Assembly: GCA_902783935.1 (NCBI GenBank)
Contig: CACZTA010000393.1
Span: 1-7,330, forward strand
Length of the DNA: 7,330 nt
Reading direction: 5' to 3'
From: an uncultured Lachnospiraceae bacterium
Lineage (GTDB): Bacteria > Bacillota > Clostridia > Lachnospirales > Lachnospiraceae
The notes below the pieces were generated by a model. That model saw only the letters and a program-made list of their open reading frames with translations, searched no databases and had not been told where the DNA came from. Made by a program: the position numbers and the translations under genes. Of this stretch, positions 1 through 6,900 are shown in pieces. Positions within the stretch are counted from its first letter, which is position 1. Each line of letters starts with the position of its first letter.

Positions 1-947
1 TCAACAAGAAGGGCCAGGGCCCGGCATGGGGCAACTCCCTGTTCGAAGATGCTGCTGAGTACGGCTATGGTATGGAACTCGCCCAGAAGGCGATCCGCGA
101 AGGCCTGAAGAGCAAAGTTGAAAAGCTTGTCGCAGCAGGTATCGCTGCAGAAGAAGGCCAGAAGTATCTGGATACCTTCAAGAGCGGCGTCCTGAACGGC
201 GCAGCTTCCGAAGCACTCGTTGCGGCTCTTGAAGGCTGTGATGATGCTGACGCGAAAGACATCGTTGCAAAGAAAGACTTCCTGGCAAAGAAGAGCCAGT
301 GGATCTTCGGCGGCGACGGCTGGGCATATGATATCGGCTACGGCGGCGTGGATCATGTCCTTGCTTCCGGCCACGACGTCAATGTCATGGTCTTCGATAC
401 GGAAGTTTATTCCAATACAGGCGGACAGTCCTCCAAGGCGACTCCGACCGGTGCGGTGGCACAGTTCGCGGCAGCCGGCAAGGAAACCAAGAAGAAAGAC
501 CTCGCAGGCATGGCGATGACCTACGGTTATGTCTATGTTGCACAGATTGCGATCGGCGCTGATTATAACCAGACCGTCAAGGCAATCGCAGAAGCAGAAG
601 CTTATGACGGCCCGTCACTGATCATTGCGTACGCTCCGTGCATCAACCACGGCATCCGCAAGGGCATGGGCAAGTCCATCACCGAGGAAGAACTGGCAGT
701 CAAGGCCGGCTACTGGTGCAACTTCCGCTACAATCCGGCGCTCAAGGCAGAGGGCAAGAACTGCTTCACGCTTGACTCCAAGGCTCCGACAGGATCCTAC
801 GAAGAGTTCATCATGGGCGAAGTCCGTTACAGCTCTCTCAAGAGATCCGATCCGGAACGTGCAGCACGCCTGTTCGCTAAATCTGAAGAAGAAGCGAAGG
901 AAAGATACAATAACCTCACCAGACTGGTCGATTATTACAAGCCGTGA
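1..947 (+). CDS. nifJ: Pyruvate:ferredoxin (flavodoxin) oxidoreductase, C-terminal part (5' truncated by window edge)
   Basis: This enzyme oxidatively decarboxylates pyruvate with CoA to acetyl-CoA and CO2, passing electrons to ferredoxin or flavodoxin in the anaerobic cytoplasm. The visible frame starts at base 3 and gives 314 residues, roughly the last quarter of a protein usually near 1,170-1,200 residues. Fragment residues 104-115 (GDGWAYDIGYGG) and N138 in the NTGGQ segment form the thiamine pyrophosphate/Mg2+ site. The Asp-Asn spacing of 33 matches my recollection of the Desulfovibrio africanus enzyme. C213 in YAPCINHGIRKGM (codon 639-641) matches the isolated fourth cysteine ligand of the proximal [4Fe-4S] cluster. 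The other three cysteines and the pyruvate-binding domains lie upstream of the window. Codon choice is strongly biased: Arg is CGC, CGT or AGA with no AGG or CGG seen, and Lys is mostly AAG. This contrasts with the AGG-rich genes downstream and suggests high expression. The methionine at 72 is internal, not the start. A terminator follows 31 bases after the stop. Confidence 0.97.
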   Translation, partial: NKKGQGPAWGNSLFEDAAEYGYGMELAQKAIREGLKSKVEKLVAAGIAAEEGQKYLDTFKSGVLNGAASEALVAALEGCDDADAKDIVAKKDFLAKKSQWIFGGDGWAYDIGYGGVDHVLASGHDVNVMVFDTEVYSNTGGQSSKATPTGAVAQFAAAGKETKKKDLAGMAMTYGYVYVAQIAIGADYNQTVKAIAEAEAYDGPSLIIAYAPCINHGIRKGMGKSITEEELAVKAGYWCNFRYNPALKAEGKNCFTLDSKAPTGSYEEFIMGEVRYSSLKRSDPERAARLFAKSEEEAKERYNNLTRLVDYYKP

Positions 948-978
948 TACTGACAGTATCCCCCTGGATACGCAGTCT

Positions 979-1010
979 GAGGCCGGGCACATTGTGCCCG
1001 GCTTCTTTTT
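979..1010 (+). terminator. Intrinsic (rho-independent) terminator of nifJ
   Basis: A perfect 9-bp GC-rich stem pairs GCCGGGCAC (982-990) with GTGCCCGGC (994-1002) around an ATT loop. It extends by G979-C1005, A980-U1004 and a G981-U1003 wobble. The T-rich tail TTCTTTTT runs to 1010. Position and orientation fit termination of nifJ, separating it from the downstream genes. Confidence 0.93.
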
Positions 1011-1020
1011 ATGTTATAGT
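992..1020 (+). promoter_or_regulatory. Possible sigma-70-type promoter for the downstream gene cluster
   Basis: TATAGT at 1015-1020 is one mismatch from the -10 consensus. A weak -35-like TTGTGC (992-997, only TTG matching) lies exactly 17 bases upstream, inside the loop and right arm of the nifJ terminator. Transcription would start near 1027 and give a leader of about 60 bases before the 1087 start codon. A promoter is expected here because nifJ is terminated just upstream, but the match is modest and this placement is inference. Confidence 0.28.
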
Positions 1021-1046
1021 AAGCGATATTAACGCAACAAAAACTG

Positions 1047-1058
1047 TGCATTAATGCA
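1047..1058. repeat. 12-base perfect palindrome in the leader of the membrane-protein gene
   Basis: TGCATTAATGCA reads the same on both strands. It lies between the candidate -10 (1015-1020) and the start codon at 1087. A second half-site, ATGCAC at 1062-1067, can pair with GTGCAT at 1046-1051 as an alternative. It could be an operator-like site for a dimeric regulator, or chance; no regulator is encoded in the window. The palindrome itself is certain, its function is not. Confidence 0.3.
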
Positions 1059-1075
1059 GGGATGCACACGACTGC

Positions 1076-1082
1076 GAGAGGA
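1076..1082 (+). promoter_or_regulatory. Ribosome binding site that sets the start at 1087
   Basis: GAGAGGA sits 4 bases upstream of ATG 1087. It lies inside the reading frame if ATG 1054 were used, and 1054 has no Shine-Dalgarno-like sequence ahead of it. This favours 1087, which also makes the protein begin directly with a hydrophobic segment (MLKLLILALILLV). Confidence 0.7.
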
Positions 1083-1086
1083 ATAT

Positions 1087-2127
1087 ATGTTAAAACTACT
1101 GATCCTGGCACTGATCCTTCTGGTTATGCCTGTTCTCTTCGGTATACCGTTCAATGAAAAGAGCGATCTCACGGTATACCGCCTCATTCCGTGCTGGTGC
1201 TGCGGATGGACAATTATGTATGCAGTATCATTTTTCCTGGGAGTGACCGGGATTCTCACCGGCATGTCCCTTGATATGCTGACGGTTGTCTGGTGCGCAT
1301 GCATGCTTGCCGTGTCTGCTTTCTCTGTTTTCTTTCTGCTGAGGAGGAGAGAGGATCTTGCCGGTGCATTCAGTTTTCCCCGGCGGTATTCTCTCACGGA
1401 AGCAGCTGCTTTTCTGATGACCGCGGGACATGCGATTGTCACTTTTCTCATGATGCATGTGGACGATGACGATATTGCATACGTTGCCGCAGTCACCACA
1501 TCCGTCGATACAAACACATTGATGAAATATGATGCCGTGACAGGCCATCTCATAACGGACTATGCGGCCAATGACATGAACAGGCTGGTATCGGCGCCCC
1601 TGTTTGCTTTTTATGCGGTTGTGTCGAAGCTGACGGGAATCCGTCCCGCTGCGCTGTGCCATACATTTATTCCCCCTGTACTGACGTTCCTATTTTTTGC
1701 GGCAGCCGCCTGTGCGGGAGCCGAACTGTACCGGGAAGACCGGATAAAGGCAGGCCTTTTTACCTGTTTCGTGATCCTGGCCAGTATGTTTTCCTATGTG
1801 TCCGTCTATACGGCGGGGACATTCCTGATGATCCGGAGCTGGCAGGGCAAGGCACAGATCGCCGGATTTATTCTCCCGTTTCTGTTTTATCTTTTTATGC
1901 GGGTACTGCGAAAAGGGAAAATGGGTCTCCCGGAAACCGTACTGGTTTTTACAACTCTCAGCGCCGCCTGCCTTATGTCGACGATGGGGGCGCTGATTGC
2001 GGCCATGACAGCAGCCGTCCTAAGTGCCGTGACAGCCATCCTTCTGCGGAAGGCGGATGTTCTGCTGAAGTGCGCGGCCTGCCTTCTGGTCCCGCTGGCA
2101 TCTGCGGTCCTCTATATGAAGCTGTAG
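1087..2127 (+). CDS. Polytopic membrane protein, DUF6077-like, N-terminal part (probably frame-disrupted)
   Basis: The gene encodes 346 residues, mostly hydrophobic, with about ten likely membrane segments. These lie near residues 2-20, 41-57, 64-85, 104-123, 168-183, 192-212, 222-246, 258-274, 282-320 (probably two) and 327-344. Between two helices lies an acidic motif HVDDDD (124-129), followed by a polar stretch of about 35 residues. Further on is the motif RSWQGKA (250-256). An acidic pair in the first large extracytoplasmic loop is a hallmark of GT-C glycosyltransferases, so a membrane sugar-transfer role is possible but unproven. The motif set resembles what I recall of clostridial DUF6077 proteins, which have no established function. 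The stop at 2125-2127 falls right after a hydrophobic segment. The next frame continues with more membrane helices and a soluble tail, so this looks like the front half of one protein of about 636 residues. Start 1087 is preferred over 1054 because of its ribosome binding site. Confidence 0.78.
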   Translation: MLKLLILALILLVMPVLFGIPFNEKSDLTVYRLIPCWCCGWTIMYAVSFFLGVTGILTGMSLDMLTVVWCACMLAVSAFSVFFLLRRREDLAGAFSFPRRYSLTEAAAFLMTAGHAIVTFLMMHVDDDDIAYVAAVTTSVDTNTLMKYDAVTGHLITDYAANDMNRLVSAPLFAFYAVVSKLTGIRPAALCHTFIPPVLTFLFFAAAACAGAELYREDRIKAGLFTCFVILASMFSYVSVYTAGTFLMIRSWQGKAQIAGFILPFLFYLFMRVLRKGKMGLPETVLVFTTLSAACLMSTMGALIAAMTAAVLSAVTAILLRKADVLLKCAACLLVPLASAVLYMKL

Positions 2128-2164
2128 GAAAGAGCGGGCGGATGTCTGCCATGAATATTTAAAA

Positions 2165-2170
2165 GGGAGG
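2165..2170 (+). promoter_or_regulatory. Shine-Dalgarno-like sequence before GTG 2180
   Basis: GGGAGG lies 9 bases ahead of the GTG at 2180, a good spacing for translation initiation. It would let the second half of the split membrane protein be made separately. The same bases also read in frame as Gly-Arg of an open frame running from 2120, so the match may be a by-product of coding sequence. Confidence 0.45.
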
Positions 2171-2179
2171 AAGCATGCT

Positions 2180-2998
2180 GTGAAAGATGCAGCAGAACTG
2201 ATATATACTTCAGCGGCGAGGATTTTTCCTTCAGTCTGGCTTTACATGCTCATCTGTCTGGCCGCTGTTTTTGCGCTCATAAGGAGAAAAACCGCCCAGG
2301 CTGTGCTTGCCGGTGCGGCGGCACTTCTCTTTATGGCTGTCTTTTTCTGTCCTCTGACAGCTCTTTTTTTCGGAAGGCTGATGAGAGAAGGAGAAGTATA
2401 CTGGAGACTTTTCTGGCCTGTGCCGTATCTTTTCCTGATCGCATATGCGGGGACAGAGATCGTTTTTTCTTCCGGGAGGACCGCAGTCAGGCTGCTCCTT
2501 GCGGCCGCCGTGTGTGCTGCTGTGGTATTCGGCGGAAGGGGAGTATACCGGCAGGATGTCTTTCAGAAAGCCGTAAGCCGGGAAAAACTGCCGCAGATAA
2601 CGATGACGGCCGTATCCGTCATTAATGAAAACGCTGAAAAAACCGGGAATTCTTATAAAAAAGTAAGTGCACCGATTGATATCCGCTGCCAGATCAGACA
2701 GGTCGATGCGACGATCTACGGTGCGGCATCCAGGTATTTTCACCGCGAAGGGGAAGACCCGGATGATTCCGCCGTCTATTATCACAATATTGTGAGCGGA
2801 ATTGCCCCCGATACCAGGCACAGGATCTGCCTGTACCTCGAGTATCTGGAAGCGAATTACGTAGTTACCAGGGAGGAATACGGCTTCCGTACGGATCTTG
2901 AAAAAGGCGGGTTCGATCCGATTTATGAAGTGGACGGATGGGAAATCTGGTACAGTCCGTCAATCAGGAACACAAAACACACGGATGATTACGCCTGA
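2180..2998 (+). CDS. Membrane protein with C-terminal soluble domain, probable C-terminal part of the DUF6077-like protein
   Basis: From GTG 2180 this encodes 272 residues. Four membrane segments are likely, near residues 17-34, 39-65, 75-95 and 102-118. The VYWRLFWPVPYLFLIAYAG stretch (73-91) is aromatic-rich. Residues 120-272 form a soluble domain containing APIDIRCQIRQVDATIYGA (164-182), a YLEANYVVTREEYG segment (222-235) and an ending typical of a small alpha/beta fold (GWEIWYSP). I recall similar elements in the C-terminal half of DUF6077-type proteins, which are single polypeptides. The frame is open back to base 2120, with plausible residues upstream of the GTG (KERADVCHEYLKGRKHA). Deleting one base near 2126 would fuse it to the preceding gene. 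It may therefore be the rear half of a broken gene, or a separately translated subunit using the GGGAGG at 2165. No signal peptide is seen. The peptidase gene follows after 23 bases. Confidence 0.72.
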   Translation: MKDAAELIYTSAARIFPSVWLYMLICLAAVFALIRRKTAQAVLAGAAALLFMAVFFCPLTALFFGRLMREGEVYWRLFWPVPYLFLIAYAGTEIVFSSGRTAVRLLLAAAVCAAVVFGGRGVYRQDVFQKAVSREKLPQITMTAVSVINENAEKTGNSYKKVSAPIDIRCQIRQVDATIYGAASRYFHREGEDPDDSAVYYHNIVSGIAPDTRHRICLYLEYLEANYVVTREEYGFRTDLEKGGFDPIYEVDGWEIWYSPSIRNTKHTDDYA

Positions 2999-3021
2999 AA
3001 ACAAAAAGGAGCTAAGATCAG

Positions 3022-5970
3022 ATGACAGAGATGACAAAAAAAATCACGGACGCTTATGAAGTGATAATGAGAGAGGATCTGACGGATATCGGAGCAGAAG
3101 GAATCCTCCTTAAGCACAGGCGCTCCGGTGCGCGCGTCATGCTTCTTCCCTGCAGTGACGACAACAAGGTTTTTTCCGTTTCTTTCCGGACTCCCCCGGC
3201 TGATTCGACCGGTGTCGCCCATATAATCGAACACACGGTTCTCTGCGGCTCGGAGGCATTCCCGCTGAAGGATCCTTTCGTGGAACTGGTCAAGGGGTCC
3301 CTGAATACCTTTCTTAATGCCATGACATTTCCGGATAAGACGATGTACCCGGTGGCAAGTACAAATGACGCGGATTTCAGGAACCTGATGCACGTTTACC
3401 TGGATGCGGTATTCCGCCCGGAGATCTACCGCGAGAAGAATATATTCCGTCAGGAGGGGTGGCATCATGAGCTGGAGAATGCAGAATCTCCGCTTACCCT
3501 GAACGGGGTTGTCTATAACGAGATGAAGGGCGTCTTTTCATCTGCCGACTCCGTCCTTGAGAGAGAAACGATGAATGCGCTTTTTCCGGACACGGCCTAC
3601 GGGGTGGAATCCGGCGGCGATCCGGCGGCGATCCCGGAACTGACTTATGAAGCCTATCTTGATTTTCACAGGCGCTATTATCATCCGTCCAACAGCTACC
3701 TGTATCTGTACGGGGATATGGATCCTGAAGAGACGCTTTCTTTTATTGACGCCGAATATCTCTCGCATTATGAGGTGCAGCCGGTGGATTCCGCAGTCCG
3801 TATCCAGGCTCCGTTCAGCGGGATGAAGACGGTGCGGCACCTGTACCCGGTAACCGATCCCGGAGAAGAAGACAGTTATTATCTTTCCTGGAATGCAGTC
3901 GCCGGCAATTACGCGGATATGAAAGAAATGCTCGCTTACTCCGTACTGGACTATGCCCTGTTTTCCGCTCCCGGTGCACCGGTCAGGCAGGCCCTGATCA
4001 ATGCGGGTATCGGCAAAGATGTTTACGGAGAGTTTAACGACGGAATTCTCCAGCCGTATTTTTCCGTCATTGCCAAAGACGTCAGCGCGGAAGATACCGG
4101 CCGTTTTGCCGGCGTCTTAAAGGAAGCGCTTGAGAAAGAAGCTGAAAAAGGGATCGAGAGAAAAGCACTTCTTGCAGGAATCAACTATCTGGAATTCCAG
4201 TTCAGGGAAGCGGATTACGGGCGCTATCCGAAAGGACTCATGTACGGGATGGATGTCATGGATACCTGGCTGTATGATGACGGGAATCCGTTCGGGGCGC
4301 TGAAGAGACTGGACGCTTTTGAATCTTTAAGAAAAGCGGCGGAAGAGGGATACTTCGAGGATCTCGTCCGCAGGAGCTTTCTTGAAAACCCGCACAGTGC
4401 ACTCGTGATCCTGGAGCCGAAAGCCGGACTTATGCAGGAGAGGGAAGCAGCGGTGGAAGCAGGCCTGGAAGAACTGAAAAAGAGCCTGTCAGACGCTGAA
4501 CTGAAGCAGATCGCAGATGAGACGGCACAGCTGAAGACCTGGCAGGAAACGCCTGACAGCCAGGAGCTGCTCGAAACGATCCCGCTCCTCAGCCGCTCGG
4601 ATATCCGGCGGAAGATCCGCCCGTTCTCCAACATACCGGAAACAGTCATATGGAAGGATCAGGCCGGTACGGAGAGAAAGACGGACATTGTTTTTCATAA
4701 ATCGCCCGCCAACGGAATCATTTATCTTGACCTGCTCTTCGATATCAGGCATATACCCGCGGAAGACCTGCCTTATGCCGGCCTTCTGAAGAGCCTTCTG
4801 ATGAACATGAATACGGAGAATTACAGCTATACGGATCTCAATAATGAGATCAATTCCGTCACCGGAGGAATCAGCTGTGCGATATCCGTATTTGAAAATG
4901 CGGACGATATTCACGATTATCACGCATGCTTTGCCGTCAGGGGCAAAGCGCTCCGCTCCAAATGTGATGCGATGATGGACCTGATGTCCGAGATTATGCT
5001 CCGCACAGATTATTCTGACCGGAAGCGCCTGAAGGAGATCATTTCGCAGACCCGGATCCAGCTGCAGACGGTACTCCAGCAGTCAGGGCACACAGCTGCC
5101 GCGCTCCGTGCCGGGGCTTATTATTCGGAGTCGTCTGCCTTCTCCGAGTATATAAACGGAATCTCGTTTTACCGGTTCATAAAAGATCTCGAGGAGCATT
5201 TCGATGAATGCGCCGGCAGTGCGGAAGAGAAGCTGAGGGCGCTTGCCGGAATGATTTTCAGGGGTGACCTGCTGACGGTCAGCTGTACGTCTGAAGAAGA
5301 AGACTTTGAAACGGTCCGCGCCCTGATCGGCCGCTGCACGCCGGAAGAGGGGAAGGACCGGCCTGAAAAAGCAGACATACCGGTACTCGGTAAAAGAAAT
5401 GAAGGATTTAAAACAGCCGGACAGGTGCAGTTCGTTGCCATGGGCGGTTTTTTCGCCGACAGGGGAATTCCTTATACCGGTGATATGATGATCCTGCGGC
5501 AGATTCTAAGCTATGAATACCTGTGGCAGAATGTGAGGGTCCTGGGCGGAGCCTACGGCTGCGGAGGTTCACTCAGAAAAACCGGGGACGGCGTATTTAC
5601 GTCATACAGAGATCCGCATCTGAAAAGGACAAAAGAAATATTTGAAGGGATTCCGGATTATCTCAGGTCTTTTGATGCGGACGAGCGCACGATGACCAAG
5701 TTTATTATCGGGACGATGAGCAGTGTGGATCAGCCCCTCACCCCGGCTGTTTTCGGCAGCCTTTCCATGCATGCATATATCAGCGGCACAACGGATGAGG
5801 AACGGCAGCGGAACAGGAACCAGATCCTTGACGCGACAGCCGGATCAATCAGGAAGCTTGCGGATGCGGCGGAGGCGGTCCTTAAGAACGGCTGTATCTG
5901 CGTGATCGGCGGGGAGCAGATGATAGAAAAAGACAGGGATGTCTTCCTGACAGTAGAAAACCTGTTGTGA
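3022..5970 (+). CDS. M16C (insulinase family) zinc metallopeptidase, PreP/HypA-like
   Basis: The gene encodes 982 residues, the usual size for this family (presequence protease PreP, falcilysin, Clostridium perfringens HypA). It is an inverted-zincin peptidase that encloses and cleaves unfolded peptides. The catalytic motif HIIEH is at residues 67-71, with zinc ligands H67 and H71 and catalytic base E70. The distal zinc ligand is probably E167 in VVYNEMKG. The family-typical FLNAMTFPDKTMYPVAS follows at 97-113. The layout is: catalytic M16 domain (about 20-260), an inactive M16 repeat (about 270-470), a charged helical linker (about 474-515) leading into the M16C-associated region (to about 740), and a last M16-like domain. 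That last domain carries GGAYG (842-846) and SYRDP (861-865), the Gly-Tyr/Arg region that supports substrate binding. There is no signal peptide or membrane segment, so it is probably cytoplasmic and recycles peptides. AAGGAG at 3006-3011, ten bases upstream, supports ATG 3022. The gene lies 23 bases after the membrane-protein frame and 24 bases before era. Confidence 0.95.
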   Translation: MTEMTKKITDAYEVIMREDLTDIGAEGILLKHRRSGARVMLLPCSDDNKVFSVSFRTPPADSTGVAHIIEHTVLCGSEAFPLKDPFVELVKGSLNTFLNAMTFPDKTMYPVASTNDADFRNLMHVYLDAVFRPEIYREKNIFRQEGWHHELENAESPLTLNGVVYNEMKGVFSSADSVLERETMNALFPDTAYGVESGGDPAAIPELTYEAYLDFHRRYYHPSNSYLYLYGDMDPEETLSFIDAEYLSHYEVQPVDSAVRIQAPFSGMKTVRHLYPVTDPGEEDSYYLSWNAVAGNYADMKEMLAYSVLDYALFSAPGAPVRQALINAGIGKDVYGEFNDGILQPYFSVIAKDVSAEDTGRFAGVLKEALEKEAEKGIERKALLAGINYLEFQFREADYGRYPKGLMYGMDVMDTWLYDDGNPFGALKRLDAFESLRKAAEEGYFEDLVRRSFLENPHSALVILEPKAGLMQEREAAVEAGLEELKKSLSDAELKQIADETAQLKTWQETPDSQELLETIPLLSRSDIRRKIRPFSNIPETVIWKDQAGTERKTDIVFHKSPANGIIYLDLLFDIRHIPAEDLPYAGLLKSLLMNMNTENYSYTDLNNEINSVTGGISCAISVFENADDIHDYHACFAVRGKALRSKCDAMMDLMSEIMLRTDYSDRKRLKEIISQTRIQLQTVLQQSGHTAAALRAGAYYSESSAFSEYINGISFYRFIKDLEEHFDECAGSAEEKLRALAGMIFRGDLLTVSCTSEEEDFETVRALIGRCTPEEGKDRPEKADIPVLGKRNEGFKTAGQVQFVAMGGFFADRGIPYTGDMMILRQILSYEYLWQNVRVLGGAYGCGGSLRKTGDGVFTSYRDPHLKRTKEIFEGIPDYLRSFDADERTMTKFIIGTMSSVDQPLTPAVFGSLSMHAYISGTTDEERQRNRNQILDATAGSIRKLADAAEAVLKNGCICVIGGEQMIEKDRDVFLTVENLL

Positions 5971-5994
5971 ATTAAACGGACTTAAGAGGAAAAA

Positions 5995-6900
5995 ATGAGT
6001 GAATTGAAATCAGGCTTTGCCGCGATTATCGGCAGGCCGAATGTCGGCAAATCGACACTGATGAATCATCTGATCGGACAGAAAATCGCCATCACTTCGG
6101 ACAGGCCGCAGACGACCAGGAACCGGATTCAGACAGTCTATACGGACGACCGCGGCCAGATAATATTTGTTGACACACCCGGCTTCCTCAGAAAAGCAGG
6201 GAACAGGCTCGGGGAGTATATGATGGAGGTGTCGGCCGGCACGCTGGCAGACGCGGATGTTGTATTGTGGCTGATTGAGCCGTCTTCCTATATCGGCGAA
6301 GGCGACAGGGAGATCGCCGCAGCGCTGAAAAAAGTAAAAACGCCGGTGATCCTCGTTATCAACAAAATTGATACCGTTAAGAAAGAGCAGCTGCTCGGTA
6401 TTATCGACAGCTGGAAGGATCTCTGTGCATTTGCCGAAATCGTACCGGTGTCAGGCCTGAAGGAAAAAAATCTTGATGACCTGACGGATGTCGTTTTCCG
6501 CTATCTGCCGGAGGGCCCGCTCCTTTTTGATGAGGAGACGCTGACGGATCAGCCCCTGAGGGACATCGCTTCTGAAATCATCAGGGAAAAAGCCCTGCTG
6601 TGTCTGAAGGAGGAGGTGCCCCACGGCATTGCCGTGACGATCGAAAAGTATACACAGAGGGATGACGGCCTGACTGAGATTCAGGCATCGGTGATCTGTG
6701 AGCGGGACAGCCACAAGGGGATCGTGATCGGGAAAGGCGGCGCCATGCTGAAAAGGATAGGGACACTGGCGAGACGGGAAATCGAAGAACTGACGGGAGG
6801 AAAAGTTTTTCTGAAATTATTCGTCAAGGTCCGGCGCGACTGGAGAGATAATGAACTCCTCCTCACGAATTACGGGTATCACAGGAAAAAGAACGTATGA
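5995..6900 (+). CDS. era: GTPase Era (30S ribosome assembly factor)
   Basis: Era binds GTP and the 3' end of 16S rRNA during late small-subunit maturation. The 301-residue length is standard. G1 is GRPNVGKS (13-20), G2 lies around PQTTRNRI (39-45), G3 is DTPG (60-63) and G4 is NKID (123-126). G5 reads VSG (152-154) where Era usually has SA, a mild variation. The C-terminal KH RNA-binding domain begins near 200, with its GKGG loop at 246-249 inside HKGIVIGKGGAMLKRIG. The protein closes with the family-typical DWRDN...NYGY (282-295). AAGAGGA at 5984-5990 is the ribosome binding site. The stop overlaps the recO start by four bases, so translation of the two is probably coupled. The gene follows the peptidase by 24 bases with no terminator, which suggests a shared transcript. 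Confidence 0.98.
   Translation: MSELKSGFAAIIGRPNVGKSTLMNHLIGQKIAITSDRPQTTRNRIQTVYTDDRGQIIFVDTPGFLRKAGNRLGEYMMEVSAGTLADADVVLWLIEPSSYIGEGDREIAAALKKVKTPVILVINKIDTVKKEQLLGIIDSWKDLCAFAEIVPVSGLKEKNLDDLTDVVFRYLPEGPLLFDEETLTDQPLRDIASEIIREKALLCLKEEVPHGIAVTIEKYTQRDDGLTEIQASVICERDSHKGIVIGKGGAMLKRIGTLARREIEELTGGKVFLKLFVKVRRDWRDNELLLTNYGYHRKKNV

Noticed and set aside
220..1032. Two + strand frames at 220-519 and 625-1032 within nifJ
   Set aside because: They are Arg/Ser/Thr-rich shifted-frame readings of nifJ with no domain content; 625-1032 also runs through the terminator.
1054..1086. Upstream ATG at 1054 extending the membrane protein by 11 residues
   Set aside because: There is no ribosome binding site ahead of 1054. 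The added residues (MQGCTRLREEY) are polar and unlike a membrane-protein start, and GAGAGGA at 1076-1082 fits ATG 1087 well.
1029..1662. Antisense frames opposite the first membrane gene
   Set aside because: Their translations are His/Arg/Ser-rich with no recognisable domain and no ribosome binding site. They mirror a real gene on the other strand.
2110..2140. Programmed ribosomal frameshift joining the two membrane-protein frames
   Set aside because: No slippery heptamer of the X XXY YYZ type is visible, and the sequence at the stop (CTG TAG GAA AGA) has no obvious +1 signal. A mutation, sequencing error or separate initiation is simpler.
1656..2162. Overlapping + strand frame that bridges past the stop at 2127
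   Set aside because: It is Pro/Gly/Arg-rich and non-hydrophobic, a shifted-frame shadow of the membrane gene. It ends at 2160-2162, before the GTG at 2180, so it is not the missing link between the two halves.
2895..2935. Possible promoter ahead of the peptidase gene (TTGAAA with a T-rich stretch downstream)
   Set aside because: The -10-like hexamer is poor and the spacing is off (about 19 bases). It lies inside coding sequence and cannot be distinguished from chance.
4224..4923. Two long antisense frames opposite the peptidase gene
   Set aside because: The + strand encodes well-recognised M16C sequence throughout, and the antisense products have no family resemblance.
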